Under the pieces are notes generated by a model. It worked only from the letters and a program-made list of their open reading frames with translations, was not told where the DNA came from and did no database searches. Made by a program: the position numbers and the translations under genes. DNA of 48,850 bases from Thermoplasmatales archaeon (lineage in GTDB: Archaea > Thermoplasmatota > Penumbrarchaeia > Penumbrarchaeales > Penumbrarchaeaceae). Of this stretch, positions 38,173-48,850 are shown in pieces. The stretch covers positions 1 to 48,850 of the forward strand of contig JAUVCN010000005.1 of the NCBI GenBank assembly GCA_030595715.1, written 5' to 3'. Each line of letters starts with the position of its first letter. Within the stretch, counting starts at the first letter, position 1.

Positions 38173-38748
38173 TTATTGGTCAAGTTTCTTCATTAACCAT
38201 GCCATATTCTCACCAAGGTCCACCATTGTGGCCATACCTTCTTCATCCGAGGTAACATCCCCAATATCCAGCCCAACGCAAAGATTCCAGTATGTGGACC
38301 CGGGAACTATCATTTGCTCCACCAAGAAGAAATAGTTCATATCATTGAATGCAGGCAATGCTCCTGCCCTTCTGACCGCCACGATGGCAGCCCCCACTTT
38401 TTTCCTGAGCATGTAATTATTTGCCTTGACAACCCTGCCCGACCTGTCGATCAGTGCCTTCATCTCCGGAGTGATATTTGAAAAATATACAGGAGAGCCC
38501 AGTATTATGCCATCGGCTTCTTTCATCTTTTTCACAAGGCTGTTAACGATATCATCATCAATAACGCACTTCTCATCCATGTTCTTTGCACAATCGCCAC
38601 ATGCTCTACATCCATGGATCGTTTCTCCAGCAAGCTGTACCATCTCACATTCGATCCCTTCACCCTCAAGAACAGAGAATACCTTTCTCATCATGATCGC
38701 AGTGTTGCCATCCTTACGTGCACTCCCATTGATCCCAAGAACCTTCAT
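38173..38748 (-). CDS. NADPH-dependent FMN reductase / iron-sulfur flavoprotein-like protein
   Basis: MKVLGINGSARKDGNTAIMM flavodoxin-like start; CRACGDCAKNMDEKC cysteine cluster; GSPVYFSNITPEMKALIDR. Confidence 0.85.
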   Translation of the reverse strand: MKVLGINGSARKDGNTAIMMRKVFSVLEGEGIECEMVQLAGETIHGCRACGDCAKNMDEKCVIDDDIVNSLVKKMKEADGIILGSPVYFSNITPEMKALIDRSGRVVKANNYMLRKKVGAAIVAVRRAGALPAFNDMNYFFLVEQMIVPGSTYWNLCVGLDIGDVTSDEEGMATMVDLGENMAWLMKKLDQ

Positions 38749-38827
38749 GTGAATTTACCCCTCGACATATTGAAATGTCAATTATTTTATAAAAGCGGAA
38801 CGGTATAAGTTACAAGATAGGTGAATT

Positions 38828-39214
38828 TCACACGAGATCGAGCGATGATGAATTGACACAGTAACGGAGACCAGTTGGTTCAGGTCCATCATTGAACAGA
38901 TGGCCCAGATGTCCACCACATCTTGCACAGAGGATCTCGGTCCTGGTAGTTCCATTTCCTTTATCTTCCCTGGTATCGATATTCTCACTTCTTATCACAT
39001 TGAAAAATGAGGGCCATCCCGAACCTGAATCGAATTTTGCATTTGAAGAGAACAGCTCGAGACCACATCCACCGCAAACAAAGGTCCCTGCTTCTTTGTT
39101 GTGAAGGAGCTTTCCTGTAAATGGCATCTCTGTCCCACCTTTCCGAAGAACCTCGAATCGATCCCTTGACAACCGCTTCTTCCATTCATCCTCTGTCATG
39201 ATCAACTCTTCCAT
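38828..39214 (-). CDS. msrB: Peptide-methionine (R)-S-oxide reductase
   Basis: CGGCGLELFSSNAKFDSGSGWPSF, CARCGGHLGHLFNDGPEPTGLRYCVNSSSL. Confidence 0.95.
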   Translation of the reverse strand: MEELIMTEDEWKKRLSRDRFEVLRKGGTEMPFTGKLLHNKEAGTFVCGGCGLELFSSNAKFDSGSGWPSFFNVIRSENIDTREDKGNGTTRTEILCARCGGHLGHLFNDGPEPTGLRYCVNSSSLDLV

Positions 39215-39332
39215 GGTATCACATCAATGTATCTCAGGTCAATGAAATTATAATTCACCTTAAGAACTTAGACCTTCAAAAAGGTTTTTCATATAGTTGA
39301 ATGTAATACAGGCCCAGTATAGGAGTGACCGG

Positions 39333-40358
39333 ATGGATACCCTGATAGTGATCGGATTCCTGATCGTATTCATGATCGTACTGATCTTCCTTTCAGGATG
39401 GTTTTCCGGGTCTGAAACCGCCCTCACCAACCTCTCCTCTGCAGATATCGCAAGGATGAAGAGGCATAAGGTGAAGAACGTAGAATACATTATAAAATTG
39501 AAAAAGAGGATGGACAAGACCCTGATAACAATACTGATCGGGAACAATATTGTCAATATCGTTCTTTCCTCGATAACTGCACTCATTGCAAACCAATTAT
39601 TTGCGGAACTTGGCGTATCTTTGATGATAGGAATGATAACTTTTCTGGTGATCATCTTTGGAGAGATCACACCCAAGAATTCTGCTATCTTTGACTCTGC
39701 AAAGATCGCAAACAGGAATGCACGGGTCATCTACTTCCTCTCGATCTCCCTAACCCCCCTGATCCTCATGTTCAGATGGATCTCAAAGTCCATTATCCGA
39801 CTGACCCGGGGGAATGAAAAAAGTCAGAACCTGTTTGCATCCGATGATGAGATCAAGGACCTTGCCAGTCTCTCGGAGGAAGAGGGTATCATCAAACCCA
39901 TAGAACGTGAGATAATTCACCGTGTCTTCAAGTTCGGTGACAAGAAGGTGAAGGATGCAATGGTTCCCATGTCCAATGTATTCTGCCTGGATGATGATAT
40001 TTCTCTTGAAGGGGTCAAAGTATCAATAACATCCCGTGGGTTCACCAGAGTGCCAGTGATGGGAGATGACAACAGGATCATGGGATTGATATATTCAAAG
40101 GACCTGATAACAGCGAAAGAGGAAAATATCCCATCAATAATGAGAAAACCTTTCATTGTCCGGGAAACGGATGATGTCACAGACGTTTTCCACAGGATGA
40201 AAACCGAAAGGATACATCTGGCGGTAGTCATGAACAAGAAGGGAGATCATACAGGAATTATTACTCTTGAGGACCTCCTGGAGGAGCTTGTAGGCGAACT
40301 TCATGACGAGTATTTCGAGAAAAAATACTCCAGATACCGGACCAAGGACTATTCCTGA
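39333..40358 (+). CDS. CNNM/CorC-HlyC-type transporter (DUF21 + CBS pair)
   Basis: FLSGWFSGSETALTNLSSADIARMKR DUF21 region, FGEITPKN, CBS domains (MVPMSNVFCLDDD..., GIITLEDLLEELVGELHDEY). Confidence 0.92.
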   Translation: MDTLIVIGFLIVFMIVLIFLSGWFSGSETALTNLSSADIARMKRHKVKNVEYIIKLKKRMDKTLITILIGNNIVNIVLSSITALIANQLFAELGVSLMIGMITFLVIIFGEITPKNSAIFDSAKIANRNARVIYFLSISLTPLILMFRWISKSIIRLTRGNEKSQNLFASDDEIKDLASLSEEEGIIKPIEREIIHRVFKFGDKKVKDAMVPMSNVFCLDDDISLEGVKVSITSRGFTRVPVMGDDNRIMGLIYSKDLITAKEENIPSIMRKPFIVRETDDVTDVFHRMKTERIHLAVVMNKKGDHTGIITLEDLLEELVGELHDEYFEKKYSRYRTKDYS

Positions 40359-40477
40359 GATGATAATATGACCCATATCTTTTGAACCTTATTCCGCGGG
40401 AATTACCAGGATGTAGAAACCGAACTGAACCGATTATTATAAATCGAGACAGGCCCAATCCAGTAACCGGAGATAGG

Positions 40478-43400
40478 ATGAAGATCCGGGCTTTCGTTAT
40501 AATGATCCTAGTTATGTTCGGTCCATTTTTTTCATTGGTCCAAGTTGGATCTTCATCGATCGATCAAGAAATGACAGTTAATAATAACGAGATAATATTG
40601 ACATCAAGCTCCCCCATTCTTATCCTCAATGACACCACGTTCGATGAGCAGGCTTCTACGAATGGATGGCAGGGAAACGGTTCGACATCGGATCCATACA
40701 TCATTGAGGACCTCGATATTAATGCGAATGGTACAGGTTATGGCATTGGTGTTTCCACAACTTACAGCTTCATCATCAGGAACTGCACGATCACCAATGC
40801 TTCAGGTGGAGGTTCGCCTCTTGGTGGGATATCCATCATCAATGGGAATGCAACGATCCACAACAATACCATTTCAAAATGCGGCTATGGCATCAATGCC
40901 GGAGATGGATGCATTATATCGAACAACACATTGACATTCAATAATTTCGCCATCTGGGCAATTGGAGATGAAATGACAATTACAGGGAACAACTGCTCTC
41001 ACAATCCAAATACGGGCATCCACTACCAAGGCATTCTTTCCCTACTGAAGGATAATATGATCAACGACAATGATTTCGGGATCCATTTGGTTGGAGCAAG
41101 CCGGAATTGGCTTGAATCCAATACCATGATCTTCAATGATGATCATGGGATCAAGCTTGATTATGGAAGCAACAATAATACCGTTATTGCCAATGTTGCT
41201 TACAAGAATGATGACGGGATCATGATCGATAGAGGTTCTTCTGGCAATATCATTGTAAATAATTCGATCAAAATGTGCGAGGAAGGGCTATATGTTCTCA
41301 GTGGGTCCGAGAACGAATTCTACGGGAACAGGATGGAAGGATGTTCATTCTACTTTGGCACTTCGTTGGGTTCACTTCTACCAACCATCTATTACCAGAA
41401 AATAACATTGAATAATACCGTCCTTGGACCGATGGGATGGGAACCAGTCCTCTATATTGGCGGACATGGCATGAATAACGCATCGATAACCGACCATGCA
41501 CTGGGTCAGATAATCATGTGGGATGTTGATAACGTTTCAATTTCCAATGTAAATATATTTGGAGGGACAGCTGGTATATTTGCTTTCAATTGCATGAACA
41601 TCACGGTTCAGAATTGCATGATCGAAGAGCATGTGTATGATGGGGTGATCGCATTACATTGTGATCGGATGAATATAACCTCCACCACGGTCACTCGGTC
41701 AAATGTCGGTCTTAACCTCCTTGATTGTGATGACATTCATGTTTTGTCCAATTCGCTTGGATCGAACGAACTGGGATTGGGATCTGATCACGTATCCGGA
41801 ATTCTAGTTGAATCAAATTTATTTGAGTATGGAAGGGGTGGGATCTGGATCCGATCTCAATGCAGTTTTTCAAGAGTGATCAACAACAGATTCTATGATC
41901 AGACATCTTTCAGTCTACAATGTGAATCGGGGAGCAATATTTCAGAAAACCGGATAGGCAAATATCCTTCAACCGCAATGGGACCTGATGATGGTATCAT
42001 CATTAGAGACGGTGCACCTTCACTTTCATCCAACATCATTCAATACTGTAAAAATGGTATCTCTATTGAATATACAGATTCTGTAAGAATAATTAGAAAC
42101 ACCATCCAGTACTGTGATACGGGCATATATGCAATATGGACACGGATGGAATGGATCCACGATAATATCATTAAGGGTTTTAGCAAATCTGGCATACATC
42201 TAGATCATTCAACATTTTCTGATGTACGGGGAAACAAGATCGAGAACAACGGGACATCCGGAACTGGAATTTTTATTTCTCAATCCTACTCACCTGGTCT
42301 TAACAAGAACATACTTCTGAATACATCTATTGACCTTTACTATATTGAAGGTACAGAACCCCCGAAGATAGCAATTTCAAAAGACAATACGGTCAATGGT
42401 GAACCTGTCCATTATTATGGATTCGAGGATCTGAAGGATAGGACCCTTCCAACGAAAGGAGGGCAGTTTATTTTCTTTGGTACCCAGGGCGGAACATTGA
42501 AAGACGTTGAGATGAAAGGAGGATATATCAGGGTTTTGGTGTATGATTCCGTTGATCTGAAGTTGGAGGATCTGAGTTTTCGTGATCCCGAAGATAAAGG
42601 GTTTGGTATTGGGGTAAAGACCGTGTTTTCTGAAAATATTGAGATCAATGATTGTAGATTTGATAATATCAAAGATTTCATTGTGATAAATAACTGTCTA
42701 AATATCGTGATCCTGAATTCAACTTTTACTCAATGTACGGGATCTGCCATAGATTCATATTTTTCAACGTTCGAGGTTAACAAATGCCTGTTTTTTGAAT
42801 GCAACATCGGAGTGGATGCCAAAAGCGACAAGGGATCAAAGATACTCAATTCCCTTTTTGAGGAAGGCGTGGAGGGGATCGTTATCGATCACGTTTCAAA
42901 ATCCACCTCCGTTCAGTACTGCGGATTCATCGAGAACCATGGTTATGGTGTCTGGATAAAAGAGGGAGCCTTTGTCAAGGTCTATGACAACTCCTTCATT
43001 TACAATGGCAGAGAGCTTCCAGAAGGAGGAGACCTGAGGATCGATACGAAGCACAATCAGGTCTTCGGGAACTACTTCTGGGACCATCTGATGCCCGATA
43101 TAAATGGCGATGGATTCGTTGATATCCCATACGAGGGATACATTGGTGAGAATATAACAGAGGGGAATGAGAGATCATATCTCCCTCTCGAGATCCTTGG
43201 AATGCCCCTCGATGTCCGGATATCTCAATTCCTGGGAGACTGCATCCTGAACTGGACGGAACCTGAAATGGGTTGTTATGTCAATTTGACAGGATTTACA
43301 GTTAGAAGAATAGGAACCGGTGACATGATCCCGTTGAGTTGGGATGTTGGCAATGACATGGGGAAGTTCGTTGATGCAGGAGTGGAAGCTTCGGGGGAGA

Positions 43401-44770
43401 TATTCTATTCGATCCATGCCAGATCTCAACTGGGAGATGGAAAACCAATGATCGTTTCCATTAACAGGACCACAACATCACCTGCCCTTTCTTTCGACCA
43501 GATGAATGGGTCCATATTCGCGAAAGACAATATCACATTATCATGGAATATCGAAGGACCTTGGGAAGAGATCGTTTCGGTCGAGTTCTCATTGAACGAG
43601 AGTGACCCATATTTCAGTTTACAGGGGGCCCCCATGTTCTTTGTCCTTGAAAATGTCCCGAACGGTTGGCACGAAGCAAAGGTCAGGGTCAGGGACATCA
43701 GGGGTTTTTCTACATTCGCTTCCATCTCATTCCTTGTAGATTGGGAGGCCCCAAAGGTCCATTTATTGGAACCCGGGAAATGGATCTCGGATGAAGTACT
43801 GTTCGAATGGAACATCTCCGATAACATCGAGATATCAAGGATCTATTATGAACTCTCTCTCCACCAGAACACCTCATCATACGAGATAGAGGGTCATAAT
43901 CTCACATCTGACTTACCTGTGACCACAAGGTCGGGTGATACTCCACCCTCTGATGAAAGGCGGTTGATATCATGTGGGAACCTGTCTCTCCATGAAACCA
44001 TGAAAAAGTTCAACCTTACCGATGGTAACTATTCTTTCATCTTGACAGTGACTGATATTGCGGGAAATATGGCTATGGATGGGAAATCGATCGGAGTTGA
44101 CAGGACCTCACCGATCGTCATGGGTTACGGCCCGTCAGGAGAGAACGCCGCCATCAACGGAACCATCTGGATCGAGGTATCGGAGATACTGGTCCCACAT
44201 TCGATCAAATTCGATCTCTATGGAGTTTCCGGTAACTGGTACAAGAGGTCCAATACAACATATGAGCTGATACCAACAGATCGGTTGGATCATTATGTTG
44301 AATACCTTGCAAGATTTGGTGGAAGGGACCTTGCAGGGAATGAGATCGGGATATCATGGACGTTCAGGACTTTGAAGGATCTCGCGAGGAAAACAACCAT
44401 TACAGGTAAAATAGTAGACATGGATGGCAAACCACTCGAAAATGCCGAGATAATGATCATCTCCTTAACTGAATCGAGGATGATCCTTTCTGAAACCAAT
44501 GGTGATTTCCATCTGGATCTATCGGAGGGAAACTATTCGATCCACATATCATTGAAGGGATATTACAACCAAACGAAGGACGTCACGGTCCCTTATTTTG
44601 GCGGACCCGTGGACATTGGAACTTTTTCCCTTGAAAAAATTGATGAAGTGGAAACGGAGAAGAAGTTTCCCTGTTTGATGATCTTGGTCGGGATCTTCTT
44701 GATAACGATCACGATCTACTTCGCAATATCTGCGTTCACACGGAAAAAGGGTCCGTTCGATGAGGAATGA
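40478..44770 (+). CDS. Giant secreted beta-helix (NosD-like) protein with Ig-like and carboxypeptidase-regulatory-like C-terminal domains
   Basis: GNGSTSDPYIIEDLDINANG motif, many N/G-rich beta-helix rungs, 'TTITGKIVDMDGKPLENAEIMIISLTES...YSIHISLKGYYNQTKDV', C-terminal TM. ATG at 40478 (MKIRAFVIMILVMFG) with upstream GGAGATAG preferred over 40382. Confidence 0.85.
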   Translation: MKIRAFVIMILVMFGPFFSLVQVGSSSIDQEMTVNNNEIILTSSSPILILNDTTFDEQASTNGWQGNGSTSDPYIIEDLDINANGTGYGIGVSTTYSFIIRNCTITNASGGGSPLGGISIINGNATIHNNTISKCGYGINAGDGCIISNNTLTFNNFAIWAIGDEMTITGNNCSHNPNTGIHYQGILSLLKDNMINDNDFGIHLVGASRNWLESNTMIFNDDHGIKLDYGSNNNTVIANVAYKNDDGIMIDRGSSGNIIVNNSIKMCEEGLYVLSGSENEFYGNRMEGCSFYFGTSLGSLLPTIYYQKITLNNTVLGPMGWEPVLYIGGHGMNNASITDHALGQIIMWDVDNVSISNVNIFGGTAGIFAFNCMNITVQNCMIEEHVYDGVIALHCDRMNITSTTVTRSNVGLNLLDCDDIHVLSNSLGSNELGLGSDHVSGILVESNLFEYGRGGIWIRSQCSFSRVINNRFYDQTSFSLQCESGSNISENRIGKYPSTAMGPDDGIIIRDGAPSLSSNIIQYCKNGISIEYTDSVRIIRNTIQYCDTGIYAIWTRMEWIHDNIIKGFSKSGIHLDHSTFSDVRGNKIENNGTSGTGIFISQSYSPGLNKNILLNTSIDLYYIEGTEPPKIAISKDNTVNGEPVHYYGFEDLKDRTLPTKGGQFIFFGTQGGTLKDVEMKGGYIRVLVYDSVDLKLEDLSFRDPEDKGFGIGVKTVFSENIEINDCRFDNIKDFIVINNCLNIVILNSTFTQCTGSAIDSYFSTFEVNKCLFFECNIGVDAKSDKGSKILNSLFEEGVEGIVIDHVSKSTSVQYCGFIENHGYGVWIKEGAFVKVYDNSFIYNGRELPEGGDLRIDTKHNQVFGNYFWDHLMPDINGDGFVDIPYEGYIGENITEGNERSYLPLEILGMPLDVRISQFLGDCILNWTEPEMGCYVNLTGFTVRRIGTGDMIPLSWDVGNDMGKFVDAGVEASGEIFYSIHARSQLGDGKPMIVSINRTTTSPALSFDQMNGSIFAKDNITLSWNIEGPWEEIVSVEFSLNESDPYFSLQGAPMFFVLENVPNGWHEAKVRVRDIRGFSTFASISFLVDWEAPKVHLLEPGKWISDEVLFEWNISDNIEISRIYYELSLHQNTSSYEIEGHNLTSDLPVTTRSGDTPPSDERRLISCGNLSLHETMKKFNLTDGNYSFILTVTDIAGNMAMDGKSIGVDRTSPIVMGYGPSGENAAINGTIWIEVSEILVPHSIKFDLYGVSGNWYKRSNTTYELIPTDRLDHYVEYLARFGGRDLAGNEIGISWTFRTLKDLARKTTITGKIVDMDGKPLENAEIMIISLTESRMILSETNGDFHLDLSEGNYSIHISLKGYYNQTKDVTVPYFGGPVDIGTFSLEKIDEVETEKKFPCLMILVGIFLITITIYFAISAFTRKKGPFDEE

Positions 44771-44918
44771 AGTTATTCTACAGGACACATCATCAACAGG
44801 ATCATCAAATATTATTGAATAACCCACATTCCCGGAACTACACGAATTTTGTAAATAGTTGTTCTATTTTTAATGCAAATATGCTCATTATTCCATTTCA
44901 AAAACCTGCGTGAGATAG

Positions 44919-46376
<1,458 letters not shown>

Positions 46377-46397
46377 AATTTTTACTACCTGTATTTC

Positions 46398-46430
46398 GAA
46401 AGGTCCTTTCCGGGACCTTTCTTTTTTTTC
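46398..46430 (+). terminator. Intrinsic-type terminator after gdhA
   Basis: GAAAGGTCC-tttccg-GGACCTTTC followed by a T-run (TTTTTTTC). Confidence 0.75.
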
Positions 46431-46471
46431 ATAATTAAATAGTAGTGTTGACTTCAAGAACCGGGAAATAA

Positions 46472-47275
46472 ATGAGATTCTGGTGGGTCCTGATAATCGT
46501 AGCTGTTATAATGATACTTCCAGGTTTACTTTTTTTTGCAGTTGGTGTCAGTCTTTGGACAGATGAACCGGAAAAAGATGATCCGCTAACGGATGAAGAT
46601 GAAAGCGATGACCCCCAAGGTACAGCATGTATGACATTTGTGTTCTGTGTTCCAATGTTCTGGCTTCCGGCACTCGTTCTATTGATCCTCGCGTATGTAG
46701 GTTATCGGGATAACAGCGGGATCGGTGAGATGGCAGATCTTATGCAAGCTCATGATACGCTGCAAGTAAAGGAAGTTGCAAGTACCATGGGTATCAGTCA
46801 AGCCACGGCAAAGAAGAGAATGTCCAAATGCATCAATAAGAGGAAGGTCGAAGGAAGAATGAGGAATGATACATACTTCTCACCTCGATATCTTGATATG
46901 GCGCAGAAGAACCTTAGAAGAAGGGAATATCTCATTGATATGGCTGACATTCTGAAAGCTTACAGGAGGGTTCGATTGGAGGATTTCGGTGAGAGGATCG
47001 ATATGGACCCATGGGATGCGGAAAAGGTCATCCTTGAATGTCTGGAGGATGGATTGGTCCACGGATATATATCACATAGATCAAAGACCTTCTTCACCAA
47101 GGAATATCTTGACCAGCTGGAAAATGTCCAGTTCGGATGGACCTGCAGAGGATGCGGTGGAAGGAACTCGGAACTGCTCCTTCCGGGTGAAGTGGATACA
47201 TGTTCATATTGTGGATCCCTGTCAAAGGCAAAAGGAACCGAGGCAAAGTATGTTGCCTTCGAGTTGGTCGATTGA
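46472..47275 (+). CDS. Membrane-anchored protein with winged-helix-like domains and C-terminal zinc ribbon
   Basis: Two N-terminal TM segments; 'LQVKEVASTMGISQATAKKRMSKCINKRKVEGRM' HTH; CRGCGG...CSYCGS zinc ribbon. Confidence 0.7.
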   Translation: MRFWWVLIIVAVIMILPGLLFFAVGVSLWTDEPEKDDPLTDEDESDDPQGTACMTFVFCVPMFWLPALVLLILAYVGYRDNSGIGEMADLMQAHDTLQVKEVASTMGISQATAKKRMSKCINKRKVEGRMRNDTYFSPRYLDMAQKNLRRREYLIDMADILKAYRRVRLEDFGERIDMDPWDAEKVILECLEDGLVHGYISHRSKTFFTKEYLDQLENVQFGWTCRGCGGRNSELLLPGEVDTCSYCGSLSKAKGTEAKYVAFELVD

Positions 47276-47445
47276 TAAGAGGATGTTACAATCGAACTGG
47301 AACGATTAATTTATCCAGGGGCATTCACCACATGGAGCGAGGATAAAACCGCGATGGAGTGATATGGTAATAATTACCATGAATTTCTGATTCGTTCGGA
47401 TATTATTTTTATATTATTAAAGCCGTTTATATCCGAGGGAAGAGT

Positions 47446-48850
47446 ATGAAGCTGTTATCTGTTCTATCTGTTGTTTTGATGGTGACAATATGTTTTTTCA
47501 CAACTTTGAATGGTGAGGGATCAGCGGAGGAAACTGTGAGATCCATTGGGATGCCACAGATCAATGAGAAAATTGTCGGTAATATCGTGTCCAATCCAAA
47601 CTTTATCAGGAACGAGGGGCAATGGGAAGAAGATGTATCCTACAGGACAGATACTCGATTTGGATTCATGACCTTTGGTCAAGGGTTTTTCAATTTCGAC
47701 TGTTATGATATCTTCGAAGGGGATCACAACTTGGATATTATGAAAGTTGAAATGGAAGGAATACCCATGGGAGAACCTATTGGGCAGGATGCTGCAGAAA
47801 CGAGGTCAAATTATTTCATAGGAGAGGATGAAGAGAAATGGGCCTCGAATGTGACCAATTTCAGAAGCATAGAGTTCATCCCCCAAGGAAAGGAAATGAA
47901 CATGGCCTTCACCCGTGAGGATGGTCAGATGCAAATGGACCTTTATGGGGACATAGATAACATTTACGACATCGTGTTCAGGATCAAGGGCCATAGTTAT
48001 CTGACCGTGGTTGATGATATGATAGAGATCGGAACAACCTCGGATGGTGTTATCCTGATAGAACTCCAGGAAACAGACGGTCTTTCTTTCAGCTCCGCTG
48101 GAAAGGACGGCTGGAAGTTCAGTAAATTTACATCGAGGGCTTCCGATCCCAATGCAACGATGATATCATGTGTCATCTATTCGACATTCTTCAATAGTGG
48201 GCCGTCTACCAATCCGAACGATATGTGGGTTGATGATTCAGGTTGCGCATATGTCGTTGGTCAGACGAAATCCTCCAATCTTCCCACCACACCCGGGTGC
48301 TATCAATCAACAGGGAATTTCAGATTCTCCTATTTTGTCAACTGGATCGATGCGTACCTTTTCAAGATGGACCAGAGCGGAACCGACCTGGATTACTGCA
48401 CTTATATAGGATCGATATACAAAGAAGATGGTAGAGGCGTGACCGTCAATTCCACTGGATGCGCCACGATCGTAGGAAAAACCGAATCAGGCATGTATCC
48501 TACAACACCAGGAGCACTCTGCAGTTCGGGCGGAGGATACTGTGCGGGCTTTGCAACTAAATTCGATCCGTGGGGTGCCTCCCTTGTTTATTCCACGACA
48601 CTAGATGGAAGTGAGGAGGATTACGCCGTAGATGTCCTGAACGATAAGGATGACAACGCCTACATAATCGGATATACCTGGTCTTCGAATTTCTACCTCA
48701 CATCGAATGCATTCGACAAATCCAAGGGTTACCCCTATTACAACGATGCTTTCCTGATGCAGTTGAATGCCTCGGGGGACAAGGTTCTGTTCGCCTCTTT
48801 CATTGGAACTGACCAGGCTAATGAACTCCCCTGGGAAATGGCAATGGATG
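47446..48850 (+). CDS. Secreted SBBP-repeat beta-propeller protein, N-terminal part (continues past right edge)
   Basis: Manual translation: MKLLSVLSVVLMVTICFFTTLNGEGSA..., 'FIRNEGQWEEDVSYRT', then repeats such as 'DLDYCTYIGSIYKEDGRGVTVNSTGCATIVGKTESGMYPTTPGA'. Absent from the ORF track because it runs off the end. Confidence 0.85.
   Translation, partial: MKLLSVLSVVLMVTICFFTTLNGEGSAEETVRSIGMPQINEKIVGNIVSNPNFIRNEGQWEEDVSYRTDTRFGFMTFGQGFFNFDCYDIFEGDHNLDIMKVEMEGIPMGEPIGQDAAETRSNYFIGEDEEKWASNVTNFRSIEFIPQGKEMNMAFTREDGQMQMDLYGDIDNIYDIVFRIKGHSYLTVVDDMIEIGTTSDGVILIELQETDGLSFSSAGKDGWKFSKFTSRASDPNATMISCVIYSTFFNSGPSTNPNDMWVDDSGCAYVVGQTKSSNLPTTPGCYQSTGNFRFSYFVNWIDAYLFKMDQSGTDLDYCTYIGSIYKEDGRGVTVNSTGCATIVGKTESGMYPTTPGALCSSGGGYCAGFATKFDPWGASLVYSTTLDGSEEDYAVDVLNDKDDNAYIIGYTWSSNFYLTSNAFDKSKGYPYYNDAFLMQLNASGDKVLFASFIGTDQANELPWEMAMD

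Overview
The window is a 48.85 kb archaeal chromosomal segment. It is probably Thermoplasmatota-like, inferred from gene content only: DNA polymerase II small subunit DP1, Topo VI A/B, Hef, diphthine synthase, NikR and many giant secreted beta-helix/Ig-like proteins. Most of it is ordinary housekeeping sequence (argF, DP1, hflX, galU-like, nikR, dphB, top6A/B, hef, msrB, gdhA) mixed with large surface proteins. Two edge-truncated CDSs missing from the ORF track were recovered by hand: a beta-helix protein at 1-540 (-) and an SBBP-repeat protein at 47446-48850 (+). No rRNA, tRNA or CRISPR array was recognised. Four things stand out. (1) A multi-hairpin intergenic element occurs at ~1683-2009 (minus) and ~5331-5730 (plus), with a probable decayed relative at ~4757-4828. 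Its stems carry compensatory changes between copies, and each copy lies in sense orientation upstream of a gene, so it is a candidate undescribed structured RNA or interspersed element. (2) A visibly AT-rich ~4.2 kb island (20407-24584) is bounded by two 193-bp direct repeats differing at one base. It encodes a secreted protein with a duplicated domain and a caspase-like His/Cys C-terminus, a separate propeptide-like protein and a lipoprotein. (3) A cluster of pilin-like proteins and one 1515-aa membrane-anchored protein (27119-33430) lies next to a RecA/KaiC-like protein with a degenerate P-loop. (4) Several compact regulatory architectures are visible, including an RBS-loop palindrome and direct repeats flanking a TATA box. 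All family calls come from reading motifs; no database searches were run.
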